From NCBI RefSeq assembly GCF_003664255.1, contig NZ_RCCV01000001.1, positions 2,790,001-2,854,000 on the forward strand: a DNA stretch of 64,000 nt. The letters are read 5' to 3'. Position 1 is the stretch's first letter; every line of letters begins with the position of its first letter. Source of the DNA: Micromonospora sp. M71_S20 (GTDB taxonomy: Bacteria > Actinomycetota > Actinomycetes > Mycobacteriales > Micromonosporaceae). A program made the translations under genes and the position numbers. Below, piece after piece: positions 9,250 through 17,885 of this stretch. The notes beneath the pieces were generated by a model, which saw only the letters and a program-made list of their open reading frames with translations, searched no databases and was not told the origin of the DNA.

Positions 9250-9771
9250 TCACGCGCTGATCGACCGGCAGATGTACCTGCCCCAGTCCTGGATCGACGA
9301 CCGGGACCGGTGCCGGGCCGCCAGATCACTAACAGCAGTGTGACTGATTCGGCGCCCCTCAATGGGCATCACGGACTGGAGCAGGTCGCCCGCAGGCAGC
9401 AGGTCGACCAGCGAAGCTGTGCCTGGGGCATCGCGGTCAGGATAGGCAAAATCTGGTGCGCCGGTACGACGCGGGCTGTAGAGGCCGATGTCAGCGTCGG
9501 TGGCGGCACCGAGCACCTGGCGAAGGTCGGTGCGGCGCTCCCGGCTGGGTCAGCGATGTTCCCCACGTTCGAGTTTGCCCACCCAGCGGTGGTCAACGTA
9601 GTGGGCGGTGAGGCTACGCCCGGGGTAAAGGCGGTCGAGGGCGACGTTGATGGCGTCGGCTAGCTCGGCCCAGGACATCTGCTGGCCAAGCCGTCGTGGC
9701 GAGGTCCGGCGCTGGCGGGCTTGGGCGAGCAGGGTGTTGCGCGTGTTGATGGTGTCGGGATGGCGGGGCAT
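9250..9771 (-). pseudogene. Dead, truncated paralogue of the 12-kb regulator
   Basis: From ATG 9771 the frame encodes ADAINVALDRLYPGRSL and HRWVGKLERGEHR, nearly the same as the N-terminus of the regulator at 11384-12946. It then meets TGA at 9552-9550 exactly where the intact copy has Trp (EHRWPSEERR). The same frame continues past the stop with DADIGLYSPRRTG and LVDLLPAGDLLQS, matching the paralogue, and then diverges after about 170 codons. So it carries a nonsense mutation and has lost its C-terminal two thirds. Confidence 0.75.
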
Positions 9772-9804
9772 CTACGCCTCCCTCCGTAGGCCGACTCTGG
9801 ATCC

Positions 9805-10263
9805 TCAGCCGAAGCTTAGTTGTGGTACGTCGTACAAGTCCGCGTTCGGTAGCCGGCGCATGACCGGCGAATCAATCTCGATGATCAGCATTTCCGTCAG
9901 GAATTGGACCGTGGCCTCCAGCAGGTGGCTGGTGTGAGCGGTGGCGCTGTGTTCCTTGAGTCCGGCGGTGATGTGAATGTGAGGGAGGATCCTCTGGGCG
10001 GTGTTGTCCCAGGCGATGGTGCCGCCACCGAGTGCTTCCACGTTCGCGAGGTCGACGTGCGTCCATACGGGGGCGTCGGGGTTGTCGAGGCGTTGACATG
10101 TGCCGACGACCTTCGCCCTGCTGAGGCCGGCGATGAACATGGGGATATAGCCCTGTGTAATGCCGTGGGCGCGGCAGGCGTCGGCGAGGGCGGTGAAGAA
10201 GTCGTCGCCGTGGTCGAAGACCACACCGATCATTCGTCCTGCGGTCAGGTCGTGGCTACGCAT
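9805..10263 (-). CDS. PPC-domain (DUF296) protein
   Basis: The 152-aa product matches the plants-and-prokaryotes-conserved domain: VVFDHGDDFFTALADACR, GYIPMFIAG, NVEALGGGTIAW, HIHITAGLKEHSATAHTSHL and ATVQFLTEMLIIEI. The clustered histidines are typical. Family members form trimers; bacterial ones are small cytoplasmic proteins of unclear function, the plant ones being AT-hook DNA-binding proteins. ATG 10263 overlaps the asparaginase stop by 8 nt, so the pair is one transcription unit. A longer form from GTG 10290 is less likely. Confidence 0.85.
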   Translation of the reverse strand: MRSHDLTAGRMIGVVFDHGDDFFTALADACRAHGITQGYIPMFIAGLSRAKVVGTCQRLDNPDAPVWTHVDLANVEALGGGTIAWDNTAQRILPHIHITAGLKEHSATAHTSHLLEATVQFLTEMLIIEIDSPVMRRLPNADLYDVPQLSFG

Positions 10264-11341
10264 GCGGGGTGGCTGTCTCCGTTGGGTCACCGGTCAGGGG
10301 TGGTGCCGGCCAAGGCCAGGAGGAAGGGGCATCGAGGTTGCCTGCGACTGCGATCGCTGAAGCGATGTACTGCGGCTCGACTTGGGCGTTGAGAAGCACG
10401 CGGAGCAGGATGCGGGCTTTGTAAGGGTGTAGCCAGCCTGCGGGGATGAGCCCGCGGGCGAGGAGGTCCTGCTCGGAACCGGGGAAGCCGTAGGTGCGGG
10501 TGAGCGTTGGGCCAGCCGGGGTGCGGGAGGCAAGGACGACGGGGATCCGTGCGGCGAGGGTGGAGAGGGTGTCGACGAGGGGTTCGGGTACGTGGCCGAC
10601 TCCGAATCCGGCGACGACGAGGCCGTCGCAGTGCCGGCTGATGGCGTCGAGGAGAGTGGGATCCTCGTCGAGGCTGACTGTGTAAAGGCCGACGCGCGCA
10701 CGTGCGGCCTGAGCGAGGGTAGGGATGGTAAGCCGACATGGCACGCAGGTCAGCAGCCTAAGGGCACCTTCCACGACGGCTCCGATGGGACCGGTGTCCG
10801 GCGAGCGGAAGGTATCGCCGTGGGTGGAGTGGGTCTTGGTGACCCAACGAGCGGCGTGAACTTCATCGGCGAGGACGACGAGGCAGCCTTGGGCCCGAGC
10901 GGCCGGGGAGGCAGCGGTCTGGATGGCGGCGAGGAGGTTGGCAGGGCCGTCCGCGCCGGCCATGGTGGGATTGCGCATCGCGCCGGTGACGACCACGGGT
11001 TCGGCGCGTCGGTGCAACAGGTCGAGCAGGTAGGCGGTCTCCTCGATCGTGTCGGTGCCCTGGGTAACGACCACTCCGGTGGCACCTGCGGCAAGTTCGT
11101 CAGTCGCCGCGGTGGCGAGCTCGGTAACATCTTCGAACGTGAGGGACGCCCCGGGGCGGCGGCGGAAGTCCACCACCTCGACGTCGATTCGAGCTGAGGC
11201 CAGTCCTGGTACGGCGTCGACCAGGTCGCGTGCGGACAGGATTGGACTGACGCCTTCCCTGGTGCCGCTGGTCATGGCGATCGTGCCGCCAAGGCCGAAC
11301 ACGACCACCTTCGGCGCGGATGTTGTCGGTGTCGAGGGCAC
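10256..11341 (-). CDS. Asparaginase-family amidohydrolase
   Basis: The 361-aa protein has both asparaginase catalytic threonine motifs: VFGLGGTIAMTSG near the N-terminus and VVVTQGTDTIEETAYLLD near residue 98. GAMRNPTMAGADGPANLL follows, as in the family. It hydrolyses L-asparagine (or a related amide) to aspartate and ammonia. There is no clear signal peptide, so it is probably cytoplasmic. GTG 11341 has GAGGAACC just upstream. It is co-transcribed with the PPC-domain gene and lies just downstream of the regulator at 11384-12946, on the same strand. Confidence 0.92.
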   Translation of the reverse strand: MPSTPTTSAPKVVVFGLGGTIAMTSGTREGVSPILSARDLVDAVPGLASARIDVEVVDFRRRPGASLTFEDVTELATAATDELAAGATGVVVTQGTDTIEETAYLLDLLHRRAEPVVVTGAMRNPTMAGADGPANLLAAIQTAASPAARAQGCLVVLADEVHAARWVTKTHSTHGDTFRSPDTGPIGAVVEGALRLLTCVPCRLTIPTLAQAARARVGLYTVSLDEDPTLLDAISRHCDGLVVAGFGVGHVPEPLVDTLSTLAARIPVVLASRTPAGPTLTRTYGFPGSEQDLLARGLIPAGWLHPYKARILLRVLLNAQVEPQYIASAIAVAGNLDAPSSWPWPAPPLTGDPTETATPHA

Positions 11342-11383
11342 GACGGTTCCTCTCGGCGGTCGCCGCTTGTGCGTAGAAGCCTA

Positions 11384-12946
11384 TTACGGCAGGGATCCAA
11401 TGAAGCGGCATGCCTGGTCGACCCCGTCGAGGGAGAGTAGACGGCTGCGGGGCTCGGCGAGGCCTGCCAGGCTGTACTGGCCGAGGTCGGCGCAGCGGCT
11501 TTGTAACCAGTTCCAGTCGAGGTTGAGGTAGTCGGCAAGGTGGAGTAGCCGTCCGCCGGGCGTGTCGCTGGCGGTGATGGAGTGAGCTTGCACGTGGCCA
11601 ATGGCGTCACGGTAGGCGGCGATGGCGTTGGGGCGGTCGGTGACATCAACGTGCCAGACTTCATCGGCACGGATCCAGGTGGCCATGATCGCTCGCTGCT
11701 TGTCCATGACGAGTCCCGGTAGCGTGGTGTATTCCGGATCGTCCGTCACCGCAGTGTGGATCCCGAGGGATTCCATCAAGGCCAGGGCAAGCAGCAGCAG
11801 GATTCGTTCAGACGTTGACGAGGCGGCCACCGCGTGCGAAGGGAGGCAAAACATCCTGGTCATCGGCTGGGACGCGCTTCGGTACCGTTCGGCGGTCTCG
11901 CGTAGGTACCGCAGCTTGTGGCGGAATAGCAGCCATGTGCTGGCTTCCTCCCCGCGTTGCTCCCGCGTCCAGTAGGTGGGCACGTCGGACAGGAGATGGT
12001 AGTGGCGGCGGATGTGGTCGGCGCAGAATGCCGATCCGATCCACAGCCGTGACACCGAATCCAACTCTTCAGCGATATCGCGGCTCGCGGCAGATCTGTT
12101 CATGTCCCTGTATGGAGATGCGGCTGCCTGCGCGGTGTCCAACCGGGCGTCGTCGAGCAGTAGCGACGAGTCGAGGTTTGCCACCGCCCACAAGACTCCG
12201 GCGGTGATCGCGTCGAGCTGGTATGCGCGAGGGATGAGCAGCCGGGTGTCCCGACCCGCTTCGACCAGGTGCTGGTACGCCCGCCGAGAGTCCAGCGCGA
12301 AGACACCGACACGATCCGGCCTATCGACATGCCCAAGGATGAGCCGCCGTTGAAGGGACCGGCGCCATCTCTGTTCCGTGCCGGCATGGGTGATCGTGGC
12401 GAGGACGCGGCCGTCGTCGACCGCCGGGTACAACTCGATGTCGATCGCTGTTCCAGGGAAGTGTTGGCCTGTCGGGGCCGAGATCGTTCGGCAGGAAGAG
12501 CGGTCACCGTCGGGCAGCAGCTGGCGTCCAGACGTGGGGGCCCCGAGTTGCAGCAGATCGCCGACGGGAAACAGGTCGAGCCTTGGGGCGGAACGATCAA
12601 CCTGCTTCCGTTCATCGATGTCCGTTCGGAGGTCGCCGGAGCGCCGAGGACTGTAGAGGTCGAGATCGGTGTCGATGGCGGCATCGAGCGCGAGCCGTAG
12701 AGCGGCACGGCGTTCCTCGCTGGGCCAGCGGTGCTCCCCGCGTTCCAGTTTGCCCACCCAACGGTGGTCAACGTAGTGAGGGGCGATGTCCCGGCTTGGA
12801 TAGAGCCGATCCAGGGCGGCGTTCACAGCATCGGCCAGTTCGGTCCGGGACATGCGCTGCCCAGGCCGCCGGGGTGATGGCAGGCTAGCGCGTTTCGCGG
12901 TGAGCAGAGCGTTTGGCGTAATCATCGTCTCCGGGTGACGAGGCAC
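11384..12946 (-). CDS. Large regulator-like protein with N-terminal HTH-type domain
   Basis: The 520-aa protein begins with a DNA-binding-like domain (MSRTELADAVNAALDRLYPS and HRWVGKLERGEHRWPSEERR) seen in many Micromonospora XRE-like regulators. A long unassigned C-terminal part follows with DRVGVFALDSRRAYQHLVEA and WTREQRGEEASTWLLFRHK. GTG 12946 is chosen because GGGGGAGGAG lies 5 nt upstream and the paralogue at 9771 starts at the same residue. It ends 43 nt before the asparaginase gene and may control that operon (inference). Confidence 0.72.
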   Translation of the reverse strand: MPRHPETMITPNALLTAKRASLPSPRRPGQRMSRTELADAVNAALDRLYPSRDIAPHYVDHRWVGKLERGEHRWPSEERRAALRLALDAAIDTDLDLYSPRRSGDLRTDIDERKQVDRSAPRLDLFPVGDLLQLGAPTSGRQLLPDGDRSSCRTISAPTGQHFPGTAIDIELYPAVDDGRVLATITHAGTEQRWRRSLQRRLILGHVDRPDRVGVFALDSRRAYQHLVEAGRDTRLLIPRAYQLDAITAGVLWAVANLDSSLLLDDARLDTAQAAASPYRDMNRSAASRDIAEELDSVSRLWIGSAFCADHIRRHYHLLSDVPTYWTREQRGEEASTWLLFRHKLRYLRETAERYRSASQPMTRMFCLPSHAVAASSTSERILLLLALALMESLGIHTAVTDDPEYTTLPGLVMDKQRAIMATWIRADEVWHVDVTDRPNAIAAYRDAIGHVQAHSITASDTPGGRLLHLADYLNLDWNWLQSRCADLGQYSLAGLAEPRSRLLSLDGVDQACRFIGSLP

Positions 12947-13485
12947 CGGCACTCCTCCCCCCTTGGGGCACACTGGACTTTTGCGGTTGGGCTAACACGC
13001 CAGCTAGGGCGGTATGAGCTGCCGCCACCCACCGCCGCCATCGTGGCGAGGCGTACACCGACAGTCAAGGAAGCGTCGGGCGTGGCCGCCGAGACGGGAA
13101 GGCCAATCTCGGGGTCACGGGTGCTGGACAACGTACGGCCTGAAGTGGTTCATCGGCAGCCTCCAGGGATCACTCAGGCCCGGTCCACGGTCGGTCGGCC
13201 GGGGGAGCGGCCAATGTAACCCCGCCCAACCCGGCAGATGATCTTCAGGCGAGTAAGCGGATCGACCTTTTTCCCAGGTCACCCGCTGGTCGGACCGAAA
13301 GTCGGTACGTGAAGTCGGACGGAAGGTCGGCATTCCCAGCTCCGCGCGGTTCCGTAATCGTTGATTTGCAGCGAGCTATTCGTCAATTTCCAGAGATGCA
13401 CGAGGAAGGGTGAATGCGCCGGATGAAGTGGTGCGTGCCGAGGGGAGGACCGGGCAGCGCACCGTCGTTGAAGGAGGTAGCGCCG
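12947..13485. other. Intergenic region, divergent promoters expected
   Basis: There is no convincing gene in these 540 nt. They separate the leftward regulator from the rightward 13-18 kb operon and must hold both promoters. Short direct repeats of GTCGG(A)C are visible around 13290-13325, but no clear -35/-10 pair can be named. Confidence 0.5.
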
Positions 13486-13746
13486 ATGCGGTGCGAGTGG
13501 TTCGCTCCCGCCCGCGACGGTGAGCCCTACAGCCCCTTCGGCCTCGACTGTGAAGGCGCGGCCACGCTGTACGGCGACTGCGGCGGCTGCAATTTCGCCG
13601 GGCCGGGTCGAGCCGATCAGGGGGCCGAGGATCTCGCCCAGCGCAACCGTGATTTCTGGATGGCGGCCGATCGGGTTACGACTACGACGAAGCCGTCTCC
13701 TCGGCGGCGGCTGCTCCCGGTCCGGCCGGAGGGGCGGTCAGCGTGA
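13486..13746 (+). CDS. Small Cys-containing hypothetical protein
   Basis: An 86-aa protein starting at ATG 13486 behind AAGGAGG. Cysteines occur as CEW, DCEGA and DCGGC, compatible with a small metal-binding knuckle. The C-terminal half is basic (PSPRRRLLPVRPEGR). Its stop overlaps the next gene's GTG (GTGA). It is the first gene of the operon running to the GNAT genes; function unknown. Confidence 0.6.
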   Translation: MRCEWFAPARDGEPYSPFGLDCEGAATLYGDCGGCNFAGPGRADQGAEDLAQRNRDFWMAADRVTTTTKPSPRRRLLPVRPEGRSA

Positions 13747-14018
13747 ACTCGACCGCGCCGATCCCGCAGATCGAGCCGGGCGTCCTGCTGACGCTTGACG
13801 GTGACGACTGGTCTGAGGGCCGTGACCTGATTCCCGGCGGCCGAGTCGAGGTCGTCGTCACCGGCCTGCACACCGACGGCAGCGACCAGTGGGTGTGGGT
13901 GGCCGGTCACCGCCCCGCGTGCTCCTACCCACACGTCGACGAGCATGTGCCGTGCCTGGAGTTGCGTGTTCGGCTGGCCACGCTGCGCCGCTACGGGAGC
14001 GTCCGGCATGAGCCGTAA
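13743..14018 (+). CDS. Small hypothetical protein
   Basis: A 91-aa protein from GTG 13743, overlapping the previous stop. The middle VEVVVTGLHTDGSDQWVWVAGH looks like a small beta-barrel; C and H residues follow (CSYPHVDEHVPCLELR). It overlaps the next ATG by 11 nt, supporting operon membership. The family is not recognised. Confidence 0.6.
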   Translation: MNSTAPIPQIEPGVLLTLDGDDWSEGRDLIPGGRVEVVVTGLHTDGSDQWVWVAGHRPACSYPHVDEHVPCLELRVRLATLRRYGSVRHEP

Positions 14019-14208
14019 CAGCGAAGGTTGCGGGCTCGCGGAGAGGCTTGATTCCGCGCGGATGACTGCCCGGCAGCACGCCGACGGCGGCACCTGTTTC
14101 CACTGCAAACCCGACGGCTGCGACCAGAACGCGTGGGCCCAACAGGAGTTCGCCGAGCATACCCGCCGCAACCCGGCGGCAGCCTCCCACCCCGCCGAGA
14201 ACACCTGA
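14008..14208 (+). CDS. Small hypothetical protein with CxxC-x4-C motif
   Basis: A 66-aa protein from ATG 14008. It contains TCFHCKPDGCDQNAWAQ, a compact Cys cluster that could bind zinc. It overlaps the preceding gene and ends 19 nt before the GPP34 gene. Together with the 13486 gene it makes a pair of tiny Cys proteins upstream of a GPP34 protein; role unknown. Confidence 0.6.
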   Translation: MSRNSEGCGLAERLDSARMTARQHADGGTCFHCKPDGCDQNAWAQQEFAEHTRRNPAAASHPAENT

Positions 14209-14227
14209 CGCAGGAAGGCCCGCCGCC

Positions 14228-14962
14228 GTGCACGCACACCCCGGTGCCCCCGATGACGCTGCCTGGCCCGTCGACATCCAGCCCGCCGAGCCGCGGCGTC
14301 CCGTGCGGGCGGTAGGCACCGTCCCCGCTCGACCGACGCTGCTCGCTGACGAGTTCTGGTTCATGGCCCACGATGACCAGACCGGCCGGCCGCGCCTGTT
14401 CGAGTCCGCGCTGAACCACGGCTTGGCCGCCGCGCTACTCGCCGAGCTGTACGGCGAAGGCCGGATTACCTTCAAGCAAGGGCGGATCGATGTACTCCAG
14501 CCCTGGCCGCCGAGGGACTGGCTGCAACACGTCGTGCTTGACCGGCTGATCGCACAGCCGCAGCACAGCGACACCCGGACGTGGTTGGCGTTCCTGGCCG
14601 CCACCGCCAGCGAGCAGGTCACCACCCGCATGTGGCAGGTCGGGCTGCTGCGACAGCAGCAGGTCGGCCGGCTGTGGCGTCAACGCACCATCCACGTGCC
14701 GACCGACATGAACGTCGCTGCGTCGTCGTGGGCGCGGCTGTCGGTCGACCTGCGTTTCACCCGCCGCCTCAACTCCTTCGACGTGGTGCTCGCGGGCCTG
14801 GCCTTGCACACCCAGCTGGACAGGGCCCTGCTCGACGGTGCGTCGCTGGCCGTCCGTACCCACTTGCGTCAGGTGGTCGCGCAGACCCCACAACCGGTGC
14901 GCGACCTGCTTGCCGACCTTGGCAGCGCGGTCGGCGGATGCGTCCTGAGTCACCGCACCTGA
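14228..14962 (+). CDS. GPP34 (GOLPH3/VPS74-like) family protein
   Basis: The 244-aa protein has the family start LLADEFWFMAHDDQTGRP followed by NHGLAAALLAELYGEGRI. The C-terminal helices include SFDVVLAGLALHTQLDRALL. Eukaryotic homologues bind PI4P at the Golgi. The actinobacterial family is abundant, of unknown function and probably peripheral at the membrane. GTG 14228 has AGGAAGG upstream. An APC permease follows 39 nt downstream in the same direction. Confidence 0.85.
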   Translation: MHAHPGAPDDAAWPVDIQPAEPRRPVRAVGTVPARPTLLADEFWFMAHDDQTGRPRLFESALNHGLAAALLAELYGEGRITFKQGRIDVLQPWPPRDWLQHVVLDRLIAQPQHSDTRTWLAFLAATASEQVTTRMWQVGLLRQQQVGRLWRQRTIHVPTDMNVAASSWARLSVDLRFTRRLNSFDVVLAGLALHTQLDRALLDGASLAVRTHLRQVVAQTPQPVRDLLADLGSAVGGCVLSHRT

Positions 14963-15001
14963 GCGCGGTCAATCCCCACCACCCTTCCTGAGAGAGACCC
15001 G

Positions 15002-16495
15002 ATGCGTACATCGAAACCCGACACCGTCTCGGCTGTGCTGGCACGCGGCCGTCTCGGGATCCCGTCCGTGGTGTTCTTCGTCATCGCCGCGGCGGCGCCG
15101 CTGACCGTTGTCGCTGGTGGCGCGACCACCGGGTACGCCGTCACCGGCGTCGTCGGCATCCCCGTGTCCTACCTTGTCGTCGCCGCGATCCTGGCGCTGT
15201 TCGCCGTCGGCTACGTGGCCATGTCCCGACGCATCGTCAACGCCGGCGCGTTCTACACCTACGTGACGCACGGTCTCGGCAAGCCGGCCGGCGTCGCCAC
15301 CGCCTTCGTCGCGCTTCTGGCGTACAACGCGATGCAGATCGGCCTCTACGGCGGGTTCGGCGCGGTACTGGCCCAGTTCCTTCAGGACCGCTACGGCTGG
15401 AACACCACCTGGTGGCTGTGCGCGCTGGCCGCGTGGGCTGCCGTAACCGTTCTCGGGCTGTTGCGCATCGACCTCAACGGCAAGGTGCTGGCCGTCGTGC
15501 TCGTCGCCGAGTGCGCCGTCGCGGTCGTCTTCGACGTCGTCATGGTCAGCAACCCGGCCGCCGGCGGCGTCAGCTTCGACACCCTCGCCCCGTCGCACAT
15601 CTTCGCCGCCGGAATCGGCGCGGCGCTGGTCACCGCGATCACCGGGTTCGTGGGATTCGAAGGCACCGTCGTGTTCAGCGAGGAGACGAAGGACCCGCAA
15701 CGCACCGTACCGCGAGCCACATACATCGCGGTGGCGGTCATCGGCCTGCTTTACGGGCTGTCCGCGTGGGCGATGTCCGTCGCCACCGGCCCCGACAAGA
15801 TCGTCGATGCCGCCCGCGCCGACGGTACTGACCTCATGTTTAACCTGGTGTCCCCGCTCCTCGGCAGCAGTGTCGTCACCGTCGGCCGGGTCCTGTTCAT
15901 CACCAGCCTGTTCGCCGCGCTGCTGGCGTTTCACCACACCGTCGCCCGGTACCTGTTCGCACTCGGCCGCGAGCGGGTCCTATCCCCGTGGCTGGGCCGC
16001 ACGAGCCGCCGCACCGGCGCACCGAAGGCCGGCTCGATCGTTCAGAGCGTCATCGCGGTAGTCGTCCTCGCAGGCTACGCGGTGGCCGGCGCCGACCCGA
16101 TCGTGCACCTGTTCTTCTGGATCACCGTCACCGGCGGCCTCGGCGTCCTGATCCTGATGACCGTCACCTCCGCCGCGGTGGTCGCCTTCTTCGCCCGCAC
16201 CCCGCACCGCGACGGCCTGTGGCGCACCGCGATCGCACCGCTGGCCGCTGCTGGCGCGCTGGCCGCCATTCTCGTCGTCACCATCCAGGAGTTCGACGTC
16301 CTGCTCGGGGTCGCCGCGACGTCGCCGCTGCGCTGGTGGTTCCCCGCCGCCTACGGCATCGCCGCCGTCCTCGGCACCGTATGGGCGGTGATCGTGCGCA
16401 CCACCCGCCCCGACGTGTTCACCGCGATCGGCCTCGGCGCGGACAGCGCCACCGCGCCAGTACGCACCCCCCACGCCACCCGCCAGCCGGCCTGA
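15002..16495 (+). CDS. APC-family amino acid permease
   Basis: A 497-aa integral membrane protein with about 12 hydrophobic segments. TM1 holds GIPSVVFFVIAAAAPLTVVA, the APC-type substrate-binding helix. FEGTVVFSEETKDPQRTVP after TM6 is typical of APC amino acid/polyamine transporters. It is a secondary importer; the substrate cannot be told from sequence. ATG 15002 follows GAGAGAG. It is flanked by GPP34 upstream and GNAT genes downstream; a link to acetylation of an amine substrate is a guess. Confidence 0.9.
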   Translation: MRTSKPDTVSAVLARGRLGIPSVVFFVIAAAAPLTVVAGGATTGYAVTGVVGIPVSYLVVAAILALFAVGYVAMSRRIVNAGAFYTYVTHGLGKPAGVATAFVALLAYNAMQIGLYGGFGAVLAQFLQDRYGWNTTWWLCALAAWAAVTVLGLLRIDLNGKVLAVVLVAECAVAVVFDVVMVSNPAAGGVSFDTLAPSHIFAAGIGAALVTAITGFVGFEGTVVFSEETKDPQRTVPRATYIAVAVIGLLYGLSAWAMSVATGPDKIVDAARADGTDLMFNLVSPLLGSSVVTVGRVLFITSLFAALLAFHHTVARYLFALGRERVLSPWLGRTSRRTGAPKAGSIVQSVIAVVVLAGYAVAGADPIVHLFFWITVTGGLGVLILMTVTSAAVVAFFARTPHRDGLWRTAIAPLAAAGALAAILVVTIQEFDVLLGVAATSPLRWWFPAAYGIAAVLGTVWAVIVRTTRPDVFTAIGLGADSATAPVRTPHATRQPA

Positions 16496-16507
16496 CCAGG
16501 AGCGACC

Positions 16508-17164
16508 ATGCAACCGAACAGCACCCTCACCGTCCGCCGGGCCACACCCGACGACGCCGGCCCGCTCATCACCGTGCTGGTGGAGGCGCTCCTCGACGGG
16601 CCAGTCGCCGACTGGCTCGTCCCCGACCTCGACGACCGCCGCACGGTCTACTTCCGCTACTTCAAGCACGTTCTCCACCACGGGCTCCAGTACGGGCGCG
16701 TAGACACCACCTCCGACCTGTCGGCCGTCGCGATCTGGTACACCCGCGACGAGGTCCCGCTGCTGGCATCAACTGACCACTACTACGCGGTGGAAAAGGC
16801 CACCGGCAAGTACGCGCCGAAGTTCCTGCTGCTCGACGCCATCTTCGAAACACACCACCCACACGCCCCACACGACTACCTCGCCTACATCGCCGTCGAC
16901 CCACGCCACCAAGGCCAAGGCATCGGCTCGGCCCTGCTCACCACCGCACACCAAACACTGGACGCGACCAACCGGGCGGCATACCTGGAGGCCAGCAACA
17001 CCCGCAACAGAGACCTGTACCTGCGCCTCGGCTACCGCCAAGGAGCACCGATCCACCTACCAACCCAAGGACCGCTCATCTGGCGAATGTGGCGCGGCCA
17101 ACCGACCGACGGCACCCCCGCACCGTTCCCGGCGGACCTCCTGCCACGCAGGCGGCCACTGTGA
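16508..17164 (+). CDS. GNAT-family N-acetyltransferase (first copy)
   Basis: The 218-aa protein has the acetyl-CoA-binding core YIAVDPRHQGQGIGSALL followed by YLEASNTRNRDLYLRLGY. The N-terminus is the usual beta-alpha start (LTVRRATPDDAGPLITVL). Substrate unknown. It starts 12 nt after the permease stop (AGGAGCGACC ATG), and its stop overlaps the GTG of a second GNAT, probably a tandem duplicate. Confidence 0.88.
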   Translation: MQPNSTLTVRRATPDDAGPLITVLVEALLDGPVADWLVPDLDDRRTVYFRYFKHVLHHGLQYGRVDTTSDLSAVAIWYTRDEVPLLASTDHYYAVEKATGKYAPKFLLLDAIFETHHPHAPHDYLAYIAVDPRHQGQGIGSALLTTAHQTLDATNRAAYLEASNTRNRDLYLRLGYRQGAPIHLPTQGPLIWRMWRGQPTDGTPAPFPADLLPRRRPL

Positions 17165-17793
17165 GCGGCCCCGCCCTGGGCACGACCATCCGCCCGGCGA
17201 CACCCCAGGACGTCGCCGCGATCACGGTCCTGCTGGCCGGCGCACTCGACGGCGACCCCGTCATCCAGTGGCTGGCACCCGACCCCACAGAGCGGGTCAC
17301 GGTCCTGCACCGCCTGCTCGCCGTTGACGTCGACCACGCGATCGAAACCGGCACCGTCGACGTGACGCTGAACCTCTCGGCGGCGGCAGTGTGGCGGCGA
17401 CACGACCCGGACGCCCCGCGATGGCCGCTCGGAGACCACCACCTGACCACCTTCGCCGGCACCGCAGCCCACCGCCTAGCCACGCTGAACACCGCCATCG
17501 ACAGCTACCGGTCCTGGGCACCGCACCACTGGCTGTCGTGGCTCGCCGTGCACCCCTCCTACCAGCGCCAGGGCCTCGCCCGCGAGCTGCTGCGCCGGCA
17601 TTATCAGGTCGTCGACGGCACCGGATGGCCGGTCTACACCGTGGTCACCACCGAAGCTGCTCGGGACATGCTCCGGAAGCAGGGATACCACGCCGCCCTG
17701 CCACTGAACCTTCCTAGCGGACCGAAGCTCTGGCCCCTGAGCCGACGGGCGCGCCCGGCCCACCCGCCAAACGCTTCCCTCCGCCACTGCTGA
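17161..17793 (+). CDS. GNAT-family N-acetyltransferase (second copy)
   Basis: A 210-aa protein from GTG 17161 (GTGA overlap). WLAVHPSYQRQGLARELLRR is the acetyl-CoA motif. It shares its layout with the preceding enzyme (RPATPQDVAAITVLL, the Trp-rich middle, and the late aromatic segment), so the pair arose by duplication. The Asn-Tyr segment seen near the C-terminus of the first copy is not conserved (TTEAARDMLRKQGY), suggesting a different substrate. Confidence 0.85.
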   Translation: MSGPALGTTIRPATPQDVAAITVLLAGALDGDPVIQWLAPDPTERVTVLHRLLAVDVDHAIETGTVDVTLNLSAAAVWRRHDPDAPRWPLGDHHLTTFAGTAAHRLATLNTAIDSYRSWAPHHWLSWLAVHPSYQRQGLARELLRRHYQVVDGTGWPVYTVVTTEAARDMLRKQGYHAALPLNLPSGPKLWPLSRRARPAHPPNASLRHC

Positions 17794-17885
17794 TTGACCC
17801 GGCACGCCGAACAGCGCCAGGCCACCCCGATGGTTAGGTGCCGATCCCACCCGTAACGCCACGACCCAGCGAGGAACCACACAAC

